Source: JAOSJT01 sp035362335 (GTDB lineage: Bacteria > Bacteroidota > Ignavibacteria > SZUA-365). Taken from it: a DNA stretch of 64,000 nucleotides. Positions within the stretch are counted from its first letter, which is position 1; the number at the start of each line of letters is the position of its first letter. The stretch covers positions 1 to 64,000 of the forward strand of contig DAOSDL010000007.1 of NCBI GenBank assembly GCA_035362335.1. Reading direction: 5' to 3'. Positions 9,210-17,314 of this stretch are shown here, piece after piece. The notes under the pieces are model-generated. The model saw only the letters and a program-made list of their open reading frames with translations. It did no database searches and was not told where the DNA came from. The position numbers and the translations under genes were made by a program.

Positions 9210-9796
9210 TTGAGTTTCTCGCCGGTCGTCTCGTGTCGAAAGAGCCCGTGTCCGCCGTGGTGGACGTGGGTGGTGTGGGCTATGTGCTGCACATTTCGCT
9301 CGCCACCTACGAGTCGCTACCCGCACCCGGAGCGGATTTGCGCATACTCACGCATTTGCACGTGCGCGAGGATGCGATGCAATTGTTCGGCTTTGCCAGC
9401 GCGGCTGAACGGGAGTTGTTCCTTCGCTTGCAGACCATCAGCGGCATAGGCGCACGCACCGCGCTCACCATACTTTCCGGCATCAATCCCGAGGAACTGC
9501 GCACGCGCGTACTCGCCGGCGATGTGCCCGCGTTGACACGCATCCCCGGCATCGGGCGCAAAACCGCCGAGCGCATCGTGGTGGAACTGCGCGACAGCAT
9601 GGCGCGCATGCACCCGGCGGCGGGGGAGGGGGCCGGAGGGGGTGTTTCGCAGCGCGACGAGGCTCTTTTGGCACTTTCGGCGCTGGGCTACGCCCGCAAT
9701 GCGGCCGAAAAAGCAGTGGCGGACGTGCTCCGCGGCAATGCGTCCATGTCCACCGGCGAGATTGTCAAGCAAGCCCTCAAAGCGCTCAATTCCTGA
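9206..9796 (+). CDS. ruvA: Holliday junction branch migration protein RuvA
   Basis: 196 residues. Domain I starts MIEFLAGRLVSKEP. Domain II has paired helix-hairpin-helix motifs (LQTISGIGARTALTIL ~78 and LTRIPGIGRKTAERIV ~112). After a Gly-rich linker (AAGEGAGGG), domain III (EALLALSALGY) binds RuvB. ruvB is not next to it, so the third component must be encoded elsewhere. The start overlaps the end of ruvC. A hairpin about 90 bases downstream can terminate the operon. Confidence 0.97.
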   Translation: MIEFLAGRLVSKEPVSAVVDVGGVGYVLHISLATYESLPAPGADLRILTHLHVREDAMQLFGFASAAERELFLRLQTISGIGARTALTILSGINPEELRTRVLAGDVPALTRIPGIGRKTAERIVVELRDSMARMHPAAGEGAGGGVSQRDEALLALSALGYARNAAEKAVADVLRGNASMSTGEIVKQALKALNS

Positions 9797-9838
9797 AAAC
9801 CCTTTGATTTCAACGACTTAAATTTTTTTCGTAAACCC

Positions 9839-9869
9839 TTGCTTTAAGAAAATCGCTTATGTATATTTG
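9839..9869 (+). promoter_or_regulatory. promoter inside the ruvA downstream region
   Basis: TTG (9839-9841) and TATATTTG (9862-9869) are 20 bases apart and match the TTTG/TAnnTTTG layout; the -7 box is a perfect TAnnTTTG. No gene follows, only a hairpin with a T-run, so the product would be a short RNA. Confidence 0.55.
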
Positions 9870-9875
9870 ATGTGC

Positions 9876-9935
9876 ATTCACTGTTTCCAAGAGCCAACTG
9901 CAAGTCTCCTCCTCAGCTTCTGTTGGCTCTTTTTA
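9876..9935 (+). ncRNA. candidate small RNA with C-rich apical loop
   Basis: A predicted transcript of about 60 bases begins 6-8 bases after the TATATTTG box and ends in a strong hairpin. The hairpin stem is AAGAGCCAAC (9889-9898) with GTTGGCTCTT (9922-9931), followed by T residues. The large loop exposes TCTCCTCCTC, complementary to Shine-Dalgarno sequences. The alternative is that only the ruvA terminator is real and the promoter-like boxes are chance. Confidence 0.35.
9889..9935 (+). terminator. Rho-independent terminator after ruvA
   Basis: Ten-pair stem AAGAGCCAAC/GTTGGCTCTT with a 23-base loop, followed by TTTTTATTTT-like sequence. It serves the ruvA operon and/or the candidate small RNA. 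Confidence 0.8.
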
Positions 9936-10050
9936 TTTTGTGAAAAGGGAAGCGCGAAACAGGGAAAAAGAATAGCGGACGGAATAATCTTGTATGATTG
10001 GTTGCGCCAGGCGGGAGGATCTTCGGGATTGTCGGAGTGGATTTGATACA

Positions 10051-10108
10051 GGGGGAAAACCACAGTCATTCATGTTCCTTCGTCACACCCGGGAGAATGA
10101 AAATGGTG
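10051..10108 (+). repeat. dispersed intergenic repeat, module A, copy 1
   Basis: Contains GGGGAAAACCACAGTC, then CATGTTCCTTCGTCACACCC and GGGAGAATGAAAATGGTG. A near-identical copy lies at 48747-48803 (about five differences). There is no open frame with protein-like content. Function unknown. Confidence 0.8.
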
Positions 10109-10137
10109 CGGTGATTGGATTATTCGGATTCGACACG

Positions 10138-10395
10138 GTTTTAAAACCACGGATTTCGCAGATTATCCACAGATTAGCACAGATTATTCGTGGAAGTCCA
10201 CAAGGATCCGAGCAGTAGCCGCAAGGAAAGCAATCCAACACCTGTTGTCGAAAGTGACGCGAAACACGCGTACATTGCCTGCTGGGACAGCGGTGGTGCG
10301 GGTTGACTCCCGGCTACTACCGTCAAACTTTACTCTTTACTCTTCACTCTTTACTCATCACCGCGCAGAAGCGCATGATGCAGGCAGCGACACTA
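10138..10395 (+). repeat. dispersed intergenic repeat, modules B and C, copy 1
   Basis: Starts TTTTAAAACCACGGATT and continues with CACAGATTAGCACAGATTA and TTCGTGGAAGTCC, then AGGATCCG and GCAGTAGCCGCA. It ends with the pyrimidine-rich ACTTTACTCTTTACTC and TTCACTCTTTACTCA, then GCATGATGCAGGCAGCGA. The same order and about the same length occur at 35320-35577. The surrounding interval from 9936 to 10566 holds no gene that I can support. Confidence 0.8.
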
Positions 10396-10500
10396 TTTTC
10401 AGAGCAGATTGCACAGATTTCACTCAGATTAGCACAGATAATTCGTGGAAGGCAGCGAGGATACGTTCCAGCTGTACTCTTCACTCTTCACGCTTTGCCT
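10396..10500 (+). repeat. degenerate second copy of repeat modules B/C
   Basis: Directly after copy 1, a shorter and more diverged version repeats the phrases CAGATTGCACAGATTTCA, CAGATTAGCACAGATAATTC and GTGGAAGGCAGCGAGGAT, then ACTCTTCACTCTTCACG. This suggests tandem duplication followed by decay. Confidence 0.6.
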
Positions 10501-10566
10501 TTCGCAGGCGAATCTTCCGCGCGAGCTTGCCGATGATCGCGGCGCCGAATCCCGGGCGCGGCGGAG

Positions 10567-10905
10567 TCACAGCGCGTCGTCGCCGCTCTCCTCGGTGCGT
10601 ATGCGGATGGCGTCGTCGACGGGAAGCACGAAGATCTTGCCGTCGCCCACCTGGCCGGTGGCGGCGAATTTGACAATCACATCGATAACGGGGTCGAGCA
10701 TGTGGTCGGGCACCACGATCTCGAGCTTGAGTTTGGGCAGCGTGTCGATCTGATACTCGGCGCCGCGGTAGGTTTCGGTGTGTCCTTTCTGTCGGCCGAA
10801 GCCGCGCACCTCGGTGATGGTCATGCCGTGCATGCCGATCTCCTGCAGGCCGTCGCGGACATCGTCGAGTTTGAAGGGGCGGATAATGGCTTCGATTTTT
10901 TTCAT
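10567..10905 (-). CDS. nitrogen regulatory protein PII (GlnB/GlnK family)
   Basis: 112 residues, exactly PII size and strongly similar to enteric GlnB throughout. Starts MKKIEAIIRPFKLDDV. The T-loop GRQKGHTETYRGAEYQ carries Tyr46 and Tyr51, the latter being the classic uridylylation site. The B-loop is TGQVGDGKIF and the C-terminus is RIRTEESGDDAL. PII senses ATP/ADP and 2-oxoglutarate and controls nitrogen-assimilation partners. No amtB, glnA or glnD lies beside it, so its partner cannot be inferred. The ATG at 10903-10905 gives the standard N-terminus. A promoter lies at 10929-10960. Confidence 0.96.
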   Translation of the reverse strand: MKKIEAIIRPFKLDDVRDGLQEIGMHGMTITEVRGFGRQKGHTETYRGAEYQIDTLPKLKLEIVVPDHMLDPVIDVIVKFAATGQVGDGKIFVLPVDDAIRIRTEESGDDAL

Positions 10906-10928
10906 GTGCGGCGCAGCGTTGTGAACAA

Positions 10929-10960
10929 GGAAAATAGAACCTTGGGAGTGTTGTTTGCAA
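10929..10960 (-). promoter_or_regulatory. promoter of the PII gene (-33/-7 type)
   Basis: On the minus strand TTG (10958-10960) is followed after 21 bases by TATTTTCC (10929-10936). Transcription would start roughly 15-20 bases before the ATG at 10905. Confidence 0.45.
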
Positions 10961-11188
10961 CGGTGTGTGATGTGTTCCCTCACTATCCTTTCCGAGATTG
11001 TGCGCTCGCCCTCGTTGTGGTGGAGCCGGCGTTGCGCGTCCGTCGGAACAAGCGACCAGGGCGGAAAACGTTGAGGTCTGCGAGCGCGGCTGCGGACGAG
11101 CGTATGTTTCATCTTAGCGCGGGGTTTCGTAGCATTGTGGAAGTATTGCGTCTGTCCATTGTTCACATTTTCCACACAGGAAGCGTGC

Positions 11189-11800
11189 ATGTATCCGGCG
11201 GTTTTTGATATTCCACGCGTTGAGCGCAGTTCACGGTTGATCCTGCTGCTGCGGCCCCTGGTGCTGCTGCCGTTTCTTCCCTGGGGCATGTTGTACACCA
11301 TGGCCATGGCCGTGGTGCATTTCATTGCCTGGCTGGCGATTCTGCTCACCGGTCGGCACCCGCAGCTGCTGTGGGATTTTCTCGAGGGCTATTTCCGCTT
11401 CATGGCCACGTTGTCGAGTTACTGCCTGTTGCTCACCGACAAGTATCCGCCGTTCACCGGCGGGGCGGTGGCCATGCGCGCCATACGCGTATTGGTCGAG
11501 CATCCTCCACGCATGTCGCGGACGACCACGTGCTTCCGCCCCTTGCTGCTCGCACCGCATCTCTTTTTCGCGGTGGGGTATGGCGCGGTGTTTTGCGTGG
11601 TGTTCGGCATCACCTGGTGGACAGTGTTGCTGTTGGGCAAAGTGACGGACTGGCAGTATCGCTGGCTCGTGTCGTTTTTTATCTACAACGCCCGTATTCG
11701 CGCGTATTCGCTGCTGCTGGTGGACGAGTATCCGCCGTTCAATGGCGCACAGCCGCGCGCGGCGCTGGAGAAATTTTCACCGGAATTCGACGAGGCATAA
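11189..11800 (+). CDS. DUF4389-family membrane protein with two repeats
   Basis: 203 residues. Two similar halves each contain long hydrophobic helices and end in the same phrase: YCLLLTDKYPPF (~85) and YSLLLVDEYPPF (~177). The family occurs in many bacteria and has no established function. The start is placed at the ATG giving MYPAVFDIPRVERSSRL, the typical DUF4389 N-terminus; an upstream in-frame ATG would add 18 residues with no family resemblance. It ends about 90 bases before nuoA but is separated from it by a promoter-like sequence. Confidence 0.75.
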   Translation: MYPAVFDIPRVERSSRLILLLRPLVLLPFLPWGMLYTMAMAVVHFIAWLAILLTGRHPQLLWDFLEGYFRFMATLSSYCLLLTDKYPPFTGGAVAMRAIRVLVEHPPRMSRTTTCFRPLLLAPHLFFAVGYGAVFCVVFGITWWTVLLLGKVTDWQYRWLVSFFIYNARIRAYSLLLVDEYPPFNGAQPRAALEKFSPEFDEA

Positions 11801-11820
11801 GAGATTGCTTTATCGTCTTA

Positions 11821-11850
11821 TTTGACTTTCCCGCTTTTTTTGTTAGCTTG
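11821..11850 (+). promoter_or_regulatory. likely promoter of the nuo operon
   Basis: TTTG (11821-11824) and TTAGCTTG (11843-11850) are 18 bases apart, about 45 bases before nuoA. It is a weaker match to the TTTG/TAnnTTTG layout than the tRNA promoters, but in the expected place. Confidence 0.45.
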
Positions 11851-11893
11851 ACCCGCGCTTTGTTGTTTCTAGCAACATCTGACAAAGACACAC

Positions 11894-12349
11894 ATGCATG
11901 GTGAATTCGCTTACGCCCTGATCTTCATTATTCTCGGACTGGTATTCGTGGCCATGGGTTTGCTGGTCGCGAAAATTATCCGTCCACACAATCCCACCGC
12001 CGAGAAGCTGCTGCCGTACGAGTGCGGCGAGGATCCCATCGGACCGCAATGGATGAAATTCAACATCCGCTTCTACGTCGTGGCGTTGATTTTCATTCTC
12101 TTCGATGTCGAGTTGGTGATGCTCTTTCCCTGGGCGTTGATTTACCAGAAGCTCGGCATGTACGCGTACGTGGCGGGAGCGCTGTTCATCATCGTGTTGT
12201 TCCTGGCCGATTTCTACCTCTGGGCCAAGGGCGATCTTGAATGGATCCGTCCCGAACCGCGTGTGCCGAAGCTCGACGACATCGTCGATCGCGCCGCATT
12301 GCGCGCCATGCACGCCGCCGGGGCCCCCGTCTCCACGCCGACCGAATAG
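11894..12349 (+). CDS. nuoA: NADH-quinone oxidoreductase subunit A
   Basis: 151 residues with three transmembrane helices and the family motifs EKLLPYECGEDPIG (~37) and NIRFYVVALIFILFDVE (~57). NuoA is a membrane-arm subunit near the quinone-binding site of complex I. The C-terminal 30 residues are longer than the E. coli protein and hydrophilic. First gene of the nuo operon. Confidence 0.96.
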   Translation: MHGEFAYALIFIILGLVFVAMGLLVAKIIRPHNPTAEKLLPYECGEDPIGPQWMKFNIRFYVVALIFILFDVELVMLFPWALIYQKLGMYAYVAGALFIIVLFLADFYLWAKGDLEWIRPEPRVPKLDDIVDRAALRAMHAAGAPVSTPTE

Positions 12350-12368
12350 CCGAAAAGGAAGCACGCAC

Positions 12369-12869
12369 ATGGGTTTGTTGAGTACGCAGTTCGATAACAG
12401 CAACGTCGTCATCACATCGGTTGAGGGAGTGCTGAACTGGGCGCGCCTATGCTCGCTCTGGCAGATGTCCTTCGGCCTTGCCTGCTGCGCCATCGAGATG
12501 ATGGCGGCCAGCGCATCGCACAACGATATCATGCGCTTCGGCGTGCTGCCGCGACCGAGTCCGCGGCAATGCGACGTGATGATCGTGGCCGGCACGGTGA
12601 CGTTGAAAATGGCCTCGCGCGTCAAGCGTCTGTACGAGCAAATGGCCGAGCCGCGCTACGTGGTGTCGATGGGCAGTTGCTCGAATTGCGGCGGTCCGTA
12701 CTGGGAGCATGGCTATCACGTGCTGAAAGGCGTGGACCGCGTGGTGCCCGTCGACGTGTACGTGCCCGGCTGTCCGCCGCGCCCCGAAGCCCTGCTCGAG
12801 GGCTGGATGCGCTTGCAGGAAAAGGTCCGCAACTTCTCCCTGGTGAAATCCGAAACGACCACGGACTAG
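12369..12869 (+). CDS. nuoB: NADH-quinone oxidoreductase subunit B
   Basis: 166 residues. Carries the terminal [4Fe-4S] cluster N2, with ligands visible as the adjacent Cys pair in FGLACCAIEMM (~38), GSCSNCGG (~103) and VPGCPPRPE (~134). The start MGLLSTQFDNSNVV fits the family. Lies 19 bases after nuoA. Confidence 0.97.
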   Translation: MGLLSTQFDNSNVVITSVEGVLNWARLCSLWQMSFGLACCAIEMMAASASHNDIMRFGVLPRPSPRQCDVMIVAGTVTLKMASRVKRLYEQMAEPRYVVSMGSCSNCGGPYWEHGYHVLKGVDRVVPVDVYVPGCPPRPEALLEGWMRLQEKVRNFSLVKSETTTD

Positions 12870-12930
12870 CGCGTCCGCGCGGTCCGCTTCACACCGCGCC
12901 GCCGCGGCGGCGCCCATCGCGAAGCATAGC

Positions 12931-13401
12931 ATGACAGCACCCGACATTCACAACAGACTTCAGACGCTTTTTCCCGAAATCACCCTCGGCTTCGACGAGC
13001 AGGTGCCCTGCATCATCGTACCCGCGGATGCGATTCGGGACGTGGCGCTGCAATTGCGCGACGATCCCGCCTTGCTCATGGACACGCTGATGTGTCTGAG
13101 CGGCGTGGACAACAACGACGGCACACTCGGCGTGGTGTACCATCTCGACAGCGTGGCACTCAAGCACAAATGCACGCTGAAAGTGATCGTGCCCGTGGAC
13201 AATCCGGTGCTGCAATCGGTGGAACGCGTCTGGCGCTCGGCCGATTGGCACGAACGCGAGGCCTTTGATCTTGTGGGCATGCGCTTCGAGGGACATCGCG
13301 ACCATCGGCGCATCCTCCTGCCGGATGATTGGGAAGGGCATCCGCTGCGCAAAAACTACGAGGTCCCGGAATTCTACAACGGCATGAAAGTCCCGTATTG
13401 A
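12931..13401 (+). CDS. nuoC: NADH-quinone oxidoreductase subunit C
   Basis: 156 residues. Family signature WRSADWHEREAFDLVGMRFEGH followed by RRILLPDDWEGHPLRKNY. It joins the hydrophilic connecting module with NuoB, NuoD and NuoI. NuoC and NuoD are separate proteins here, not fused as in enterics. Followed after 13 bases by nuoD. Confidence 0.96.
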   Translation: MTAPDIHNRLQTLFPEITLGFDEQVPCIIVPADAIRDVALQLRDDPALLMDTLMCLSGVDNNDGTLGVVYHLDSVALKHKCTLKVIVPVDNPVLQSVERVWRSADWHEREAFDLVGMRFEGHRDHRRILLPDDWEGHPLRKNYEVPEFYNGMKVPY

Positions 13402-13414
13402 GGTCGGACGGACA

Positions 13415-14572
13415 ATGAACACTACGCTGCAATCCCTTCAGGACGATATCGCCGCGGGCCGCCTGCGCACCGATGAAATGGTGCTCAACATGGGTCCGCA
13501 GCACCCCTCCACGCACGGTGTGTTGCGCCTCGAACTGGTGCTCGACGGCGAGGTGGTGGTGAAAGTCATTCCCCACATGGGCTATCTGCATCGCTGCTTC
13601 GAGAAGCATGCCGAGGCCATGACCTATCCGCAGGTGGTGCCGTACACCGACCGCATGGACTACCTGGCCGCGATGAACAACAATCACGGCTATGTGCTGG
13701 CCGTCGAGCGCCTGATGGGCATAGAGCTGCCGGACCGCGTGGAATACATCCGCATCATCATGGCCGAGCTGCAGCGCATCGCCTCGCATCTGGTGGCCAT
13801 CGGCACCTTCGGCATGGACATCGGCGCGTTCACGCCCTTCCTGTACTGCTTCCGCGACCGCGAGTACATTCTCGACATTTTCGAGCGCACCTGCGGCGCG
13901 CGCCTGCTGTACAACTACATGTGGGTGGGCGGGCTTTCGCACGACGTGCATCCGACCTTCGTCGAAGACGTGCGCGACTTCATCAAGCGCTTCCGTCCGA
14001 CAGTGGTGGAAGTGAACAACCTGCTCAACTACAACAAGATTTTCATCGAGCGCACGGCCAACATCGGCGTGCTGCCCGCCGATGTGGCGATCAACTACGC
14101 CTGCTCCGGGCCGATGCTGCGCGGATCGGGCGTGGATTTCGATTTGCGCCGCGACGATCCCTACTGCATTTACGACCGCTTCGAATGGGACGTGATCACG
14201 GGCAAAGGCGAGGCCGGCACGTTGGGCGACTGCTGGGACAGGCACATGGTCCGCGTGCACGAGATGGAGCAGAGCTGCCGCATCATCGAGCAGGCGCTGG
14301 AGAGTTTTCCCGAAGGCGACATCACCTCCGCCATCCCCAAGAAAATCCGTCCGCCGAAAGGCGAGATTTACACGCGCGTGGAAAATCCGCGCGGCGAACT
14401 CGGCTACTACGTGGTGAGCGACGGCACGGGCAATCCCGCGCGCGTGAAAGCCCGCGCACCGAGCTTCGTGAATCTCGCTGTGATCGACGACATTTCGCGC
14501 GGCCATCTCATCGCCGACGTCGTGGCCATTCTCGGCAGCGTCGACATTGTTCTCGGCGAAATCGACAGGTAA
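13415..14572 (+). CDS. nuoD: NADH-quinone oxidoreductase subunit D
   Basis: 385 residues. Forms the quinone-binding pocket with NuoB. Signatures include NMGPQHPSTHGVLRLEL at the N-terminus, HMGYLHRCFEKHAE (~53) and the C-terminal DIVLGEIDR. Derived from the [NiFe]-hydrogenase large subunit, but without nickel-binding cysteines. Standard length. Confidence 0.97.
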   Translation: MNTTLQSLQDDIAAGRLRTDEMVLNMGPQHPSTHGVLRLELVLDGEVVVKVIPHMGYLHRCFEKHAEAMTYPQVVPYTDRMDYLAAMNNNHGYVLAVERLMGIELPDRVEYIRIIMAELQRIASHLVAIGTFGMDIGAFTPFLYCFRDREYILDIFERTCGARLLYNYMWVGGLSHDVHPTFVEDVRDFIKRFRPTVVEVNNLLNYNKIFIERTANIGVLPADVAINYACSGPMLRGSGVDFDLRRDDPYCIYDRFEWDVITGKGEAGTLGDCWDRHMVRVHEMEQSCRIIEQALESFPEGDITSAIPKKIRPPKGEIYTRVENPRGELGYYVVSDGTGNPARVKARAPSFVNLAVIDDISRGHLIADVVAILGSVDIVLGEIDR

Positions 14573-14600
14573 TCCACGCACACTTGCACAGCTGGCATTT

Positions 14601-15713
14601 ATGGAATCCTTGCTCCAATCCCTGCTCGGCGACAACTACCTCACGATTCTTCTCTACTGCGCACTGCCGCTGGTGTTTCTGCTGCTCTACGCATTGCTCG
14701 CCATTCTGGGCGAGGTGAAGATTTCGGCGTGGATGCAGGATCGCCTCGGTCCCATGCGCACCGGTCCGTGGGGCATTATCCAGCCCCTGGCCGACGTGCT
14801 GAAACTGCTGCAGAAAGAGGACATCACGCCCGCCAAGGCGGATAAAAAGCTCTTCAATCTCGCGCCGTACCTCTCGTTCATGAGTGCGTACGCGGCCTTC
14901 GCGGTGATTCCCTTCAGCAGCCAGTACGTGGGCGCGGATCTCAATCTCGGACTGTTTTACCTGCTCGCCATCGGTTCGATCAACGTGGCGGCCATCATGA
15001 TGGCGGGCTGGGCGTCGAACAACAAGTACAGCCTTTTCGGCGCGATGCGTTCGGTGGCGCAGATCGTGAGCTACGAGGTGCCGGCCGCGATGGCCTTCGT
15101 CATCATCGTGATGTTCGTGGGCAGTCTGAACATGCAGGATCTGGTGCTGGCGCAGTCGGGCCCGATCTGGAACTGGTTTGTGTTCGGCGGACCGAAGAAC
15201 GAGGTGATACTCTCGGGTGGCGATGTGCTCGCCGGCTCGTGGGTGAATCTCCTGTTCCTGCCGCTGTTCCTGGCCACGTTTGTGATTTATTTCATCTCCG
15301 CACTGGCCGAAACCAACCGCACTCCCTTCGATATCCCCGAGGCCGAGTCGGAACTCGTGTCGGGCTATCACACCGAATACAGCGGCATGAAGTTCGCGAT
15401 GTTCTTCATGTCGGAGTACGCCAACATGTTCCTCGTGTCGGCGGTGACGGCGGTGCTGTTCTTCGGCGGCTGGCAGAGTCCCTTCGGTGTGTACCTGGGC
15501 GACCTCGTCGGGGTGAACTGGCTGGTGCCGATCGAGCAATTCGGCTGGCTCGCGTTCAAGGGTTTGTTCTTCGTGTTCGTCATCATCTGGCTGCGGTGGA
15601 CGCTGCCGCGTCTGCGCGTGGACCAGCTCATGTACATGTGCTGGAAGGTTCTCATTCCGTTTTCTTTCGGCATCGCCCTCGTCGTGGGCTTCCTCGTTAT
15701 CGTCCTCAAGTAA
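14601..15713 (+). CDS. nuoH: NADH-quinone oxidoreductase subunit H
   Basis: 370 residues, eight or so transmembrane helices. The conserved first cytoplasmic loop (RLGPMRTGPWGIIQPLADVLKL) and the acidic loop AETNRTPFDIPEAESELVSGYHTEYSG are both present. It forms the quinone tunnel between peripheral and membrane arms. The ATG at 14601 is chosen because it puts the first helix at the usual place; upstream in-frame sequence is not conserved. Confidence 0.97.
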   Translation: MESLLQSLLGDNYLTILLYCALPLVFLLLYALLAILGEVKISAWMQDRLGPMRTGPWGIIQPLADVLKLLQKEDITPAKADKKLFNLAPYLSFMSAYAAFAVIPFSSQYVGADLNLGLFYLLAIGSINVAAIMMAGWASNNKYSLFGAMRSVAQIVSYEVPAAMAFVIIVMFVGSLNMQDLVLAQSGPIWNWFVFGGPKNEVILSGGDVLAGSWVNLLFLPLFLATFVIYFISALAETNRTPFDIPEAESELVSGYHTEYSGMKFAMFFMSEYANMFLVSAVTAVLFFGGWQSPFGVYLGDLVGVNWLVPIEQFGWLAFKGLFFVFVIIWLRWTLPRLRVDQLMYMCWKVLIPFSFGIALVVGFLVIVLK

Positions 15714-15725
15714 AGGCATTCGCAC

Positions 15726-16475
15726 ATGGGCGGCTATTTCAAAGACATTTACGACGGCATCGCCACCGCTTTGGTCGGCATGCGCATCACCTGGCGCCAT
15801 CTGTTCACCCCGTCGGTCACCATTCAGTATCCCGACGTGAAACGGGAGTTGCCGGATCGCGTGCGCAATCGACTGTACGTGAACATGGACGATTGCATCG
15901 GCTGCGATCAATGCGCGAAGGCCTGTCCGGTGAACTGCATCACCATCGAAACCGTCAAGGCGCTGCCCGACGAGGATTTGGGCGAAACCTCGACCGGCAA
16001 CCGCAAGCGTCTGTGGGTCACGCAATTCGACATCGACATCGCAAAGTGCTGCTACTGCGGACTGTGCGTGCCGCCGTGTCCCACCGAATGCATCGAGATG
16101 ACCGACGCCTTCGAGTTTTCCGAATACAATCGCGACGACCTGCTGTATCGCTTCTCCACCATGTCGCCGGAAGAAGTGGAGGAGAAAAAGGCCAATGCGG
16201 AGAAACAACGCATTGAACAGGAGGCCAAGAAAAAAGCCGCCGCCGAGGCCAAGGCAAAACAGGATGCGGAGGCAAAAGCAGCCGAAGCCGCAAAAGCAGC
16301 CGAAGCCGCAAAAGCAGCCGAGGCAGTAAAGCCCGCCGAAGCAAATAAGTCCGCCGAGGCCGCGACGGAAGCCCCGAGTCCCGCCGCGAGCGCTGCGGCG
16401 GCCGACAGCGGTACGGCGGAAGGAACACCCACGGACACAGCCGCGACGACTCCGCCCGCGGAACAGACACCCTAA
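15726..16475 (+). CDS. nuoI: NADH-quinone oxidoreductase subunit I with long Ala/Glu/Lys C-terminal tail
   Basis: 249 residues. Two ferredoxin motifs, CIGCDQCAKACPVNC (~57) and CCYCGLCVPPCPTEC (~108), bind clusters N6a and N6b that pass electrons to N2. Typical NuoI ends near residue 150-170. Here about 100 residues follow: a charged helix (EEVEEKKANAEKQRIEQEAK), then Ala-rich repeats of the six-residue type AKAAEA encoded by an 18-bp tandem repeat (16272-16361), then a Pro/Thr/Ala tail. The tail has no cysteines and looks solvent-exposed; its role is unknown. Confidence 0.96.
   Translation: MGGYFKDIYDGIATALVGMRITWRHLFTPSVTIQYPDVKRELPDRVRNRLYVNMDDCIGCDQCAKACPVNCITIETVKALPDEDLGETSTGNRKRLWVTQFDIDIAKCCYCGLCVPPCPTECIEMTDAFEFSEYNRDDLLYRFSTMSPEEVEEKKANAEKQRIEQEAKKKAAAEAKAKQDAEAKAAEAAKAAEAAKAAEAVKPAEANKSAEAATEAPSPAASAAAADSGTAEGTPTDTAATTPPAEQTP
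16272..16361 (+). repeat. 18-bp tandem repeat inside nuoI
   Basis: Five consecutive 18-bp units beginning GCAAAAGCAGCCGAAGCC. The first two are identical and the rest are progressively diverged (16272, 16290, 16308, 16326, 16344). Each unit encodes six residues, so copy-number change would keep the frame. Confidence 0.85.
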
Positions 16476-16499
16476 CGGCGCATCATCGGATCAACGCAC

Positions 16500-16988
16500 A
16501 TGGAAACTGTTGTTCTCTTTTACGTATTCGCCGCCCTGGCCGTGATCAGCGGTCTGGTGGTGGTGTTCTCGCGCAACATCATCTACGCCGCGTTCTCCCT
16601 GCTCTTCACCTTCCTGGGAATGGCGGGCCTGTACGTGCTGCTCAGCGCGGATTTCGTGGCCGTGGCGCAAATCATGGTGTATGTGGGAGGAATTCTCATC
16701 CTGCTCGTGTTCGGCGTCATGCTCACGCGCAAAGTCACCGATGTCGAAGCCCAGGCCACCGCGAAGACCTCCTGGCCGTCGGTGGTGCTCGTGGGTCTGC
16801 TGCTCGGCACATTGATGAACGTGTTGACGAAGGCCGAATGGCGCAGCGTGGACAGCGTGCCCGACATCGCCGGGACGACCATGGAATTGGGTGAACTGCT
16901 GATGACCACGTACATCATGCCATTCGAAGTGGCGGCGATACTGCTGCTCGTGGCCATCATGGGCGCCGCGCTCATCGCGAGGCGATAG
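16500..16988 (+). CDS. nuoJ: NADH-quinone oxidoreductase subunit J
   Basis: 162 residues, five predicted transmembrane helices. Family signatures: VVVFSRNIIYAAFSLLFTFLG and MVYVGGILILLVFGVMLT, the latter containing the pi-bulge helix of NuoJ. A membrane-arm subunit next to NuoK. Followed after 8 bases by nuoK with AGGAGG before its ATG. Confidence 0.95.
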   Translation: METVVLFYVFAALAVISGLVVVFSRNIIYAAFSLLFTFLGMAGLYVLLSADFVAVAQIMVYVGGILILLVFGVMLTRKVTDVEAQATAKTSWPSVVLVGLLLGTLMNVLTKAEWRSVDSVPDIAGTTMELGELLMTTYIMPFEVAAILLLVAIMGAALIARR

Positions 16989-16996
16989 GAGGAACA

Positions 16997-17314
16997 ATGG
17001 ACTGGACCACGATCGGACTCACGCATTACCTCATCGTCAGCGCCATACTCTTCAGTCTCGGCGTGCTGGCGCTCACCATTCGCCGCAACGCCGTGCTGAT
17101 GCTCATGGGCGTGGAACTCATTCTCAATGCGGCCAATCTGAATTTCCTCGCCTTCGCGCGCTATCAGGGCCTGAATCTGGACGGCCATGTCATGGCGTTG
17201 TTCGTCATCGTCCTTGCCGCCGTCGAGGCCGCCGTGGCGCTGGCCATCGTGCTGCACGTGTACCGCCAGCACAACACCGTTGAAGCCGACCGCATCAGCA
17301 GCATGAAGGAATGA
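16997..17314 (+). CDS. nuoK: NADH-quinone oxidoreductase subunit K
   Basis: 105 residues, three helices; the central conserved phrase VLMLMGVELILNAANLN includes the proton-channel glutamate. Related to the MrpC subunits of Na+/H+ antiporters. The stop codon overlaps the ATG of the next, non-nuo gene (ATGA at 17311-17314). Confidence 0.96.
   Translation: MDWTTIGLTHYLIVSAILFSLGVLALTIRRNAVLMLMGVELILNAANLNFLAFARYQGLNLDGHVMALFVIVLAAVEAAVALAIVLHVYRQHNTVEADRISSMKE

Noticed and set aside
9940..10560. Small protein genes in the repeat region
   Set aside because: Frames such as that at 10245-10673 run through repeat modules and antisense of the PII gene, have no ribosome-binding sites and no protein-like content.
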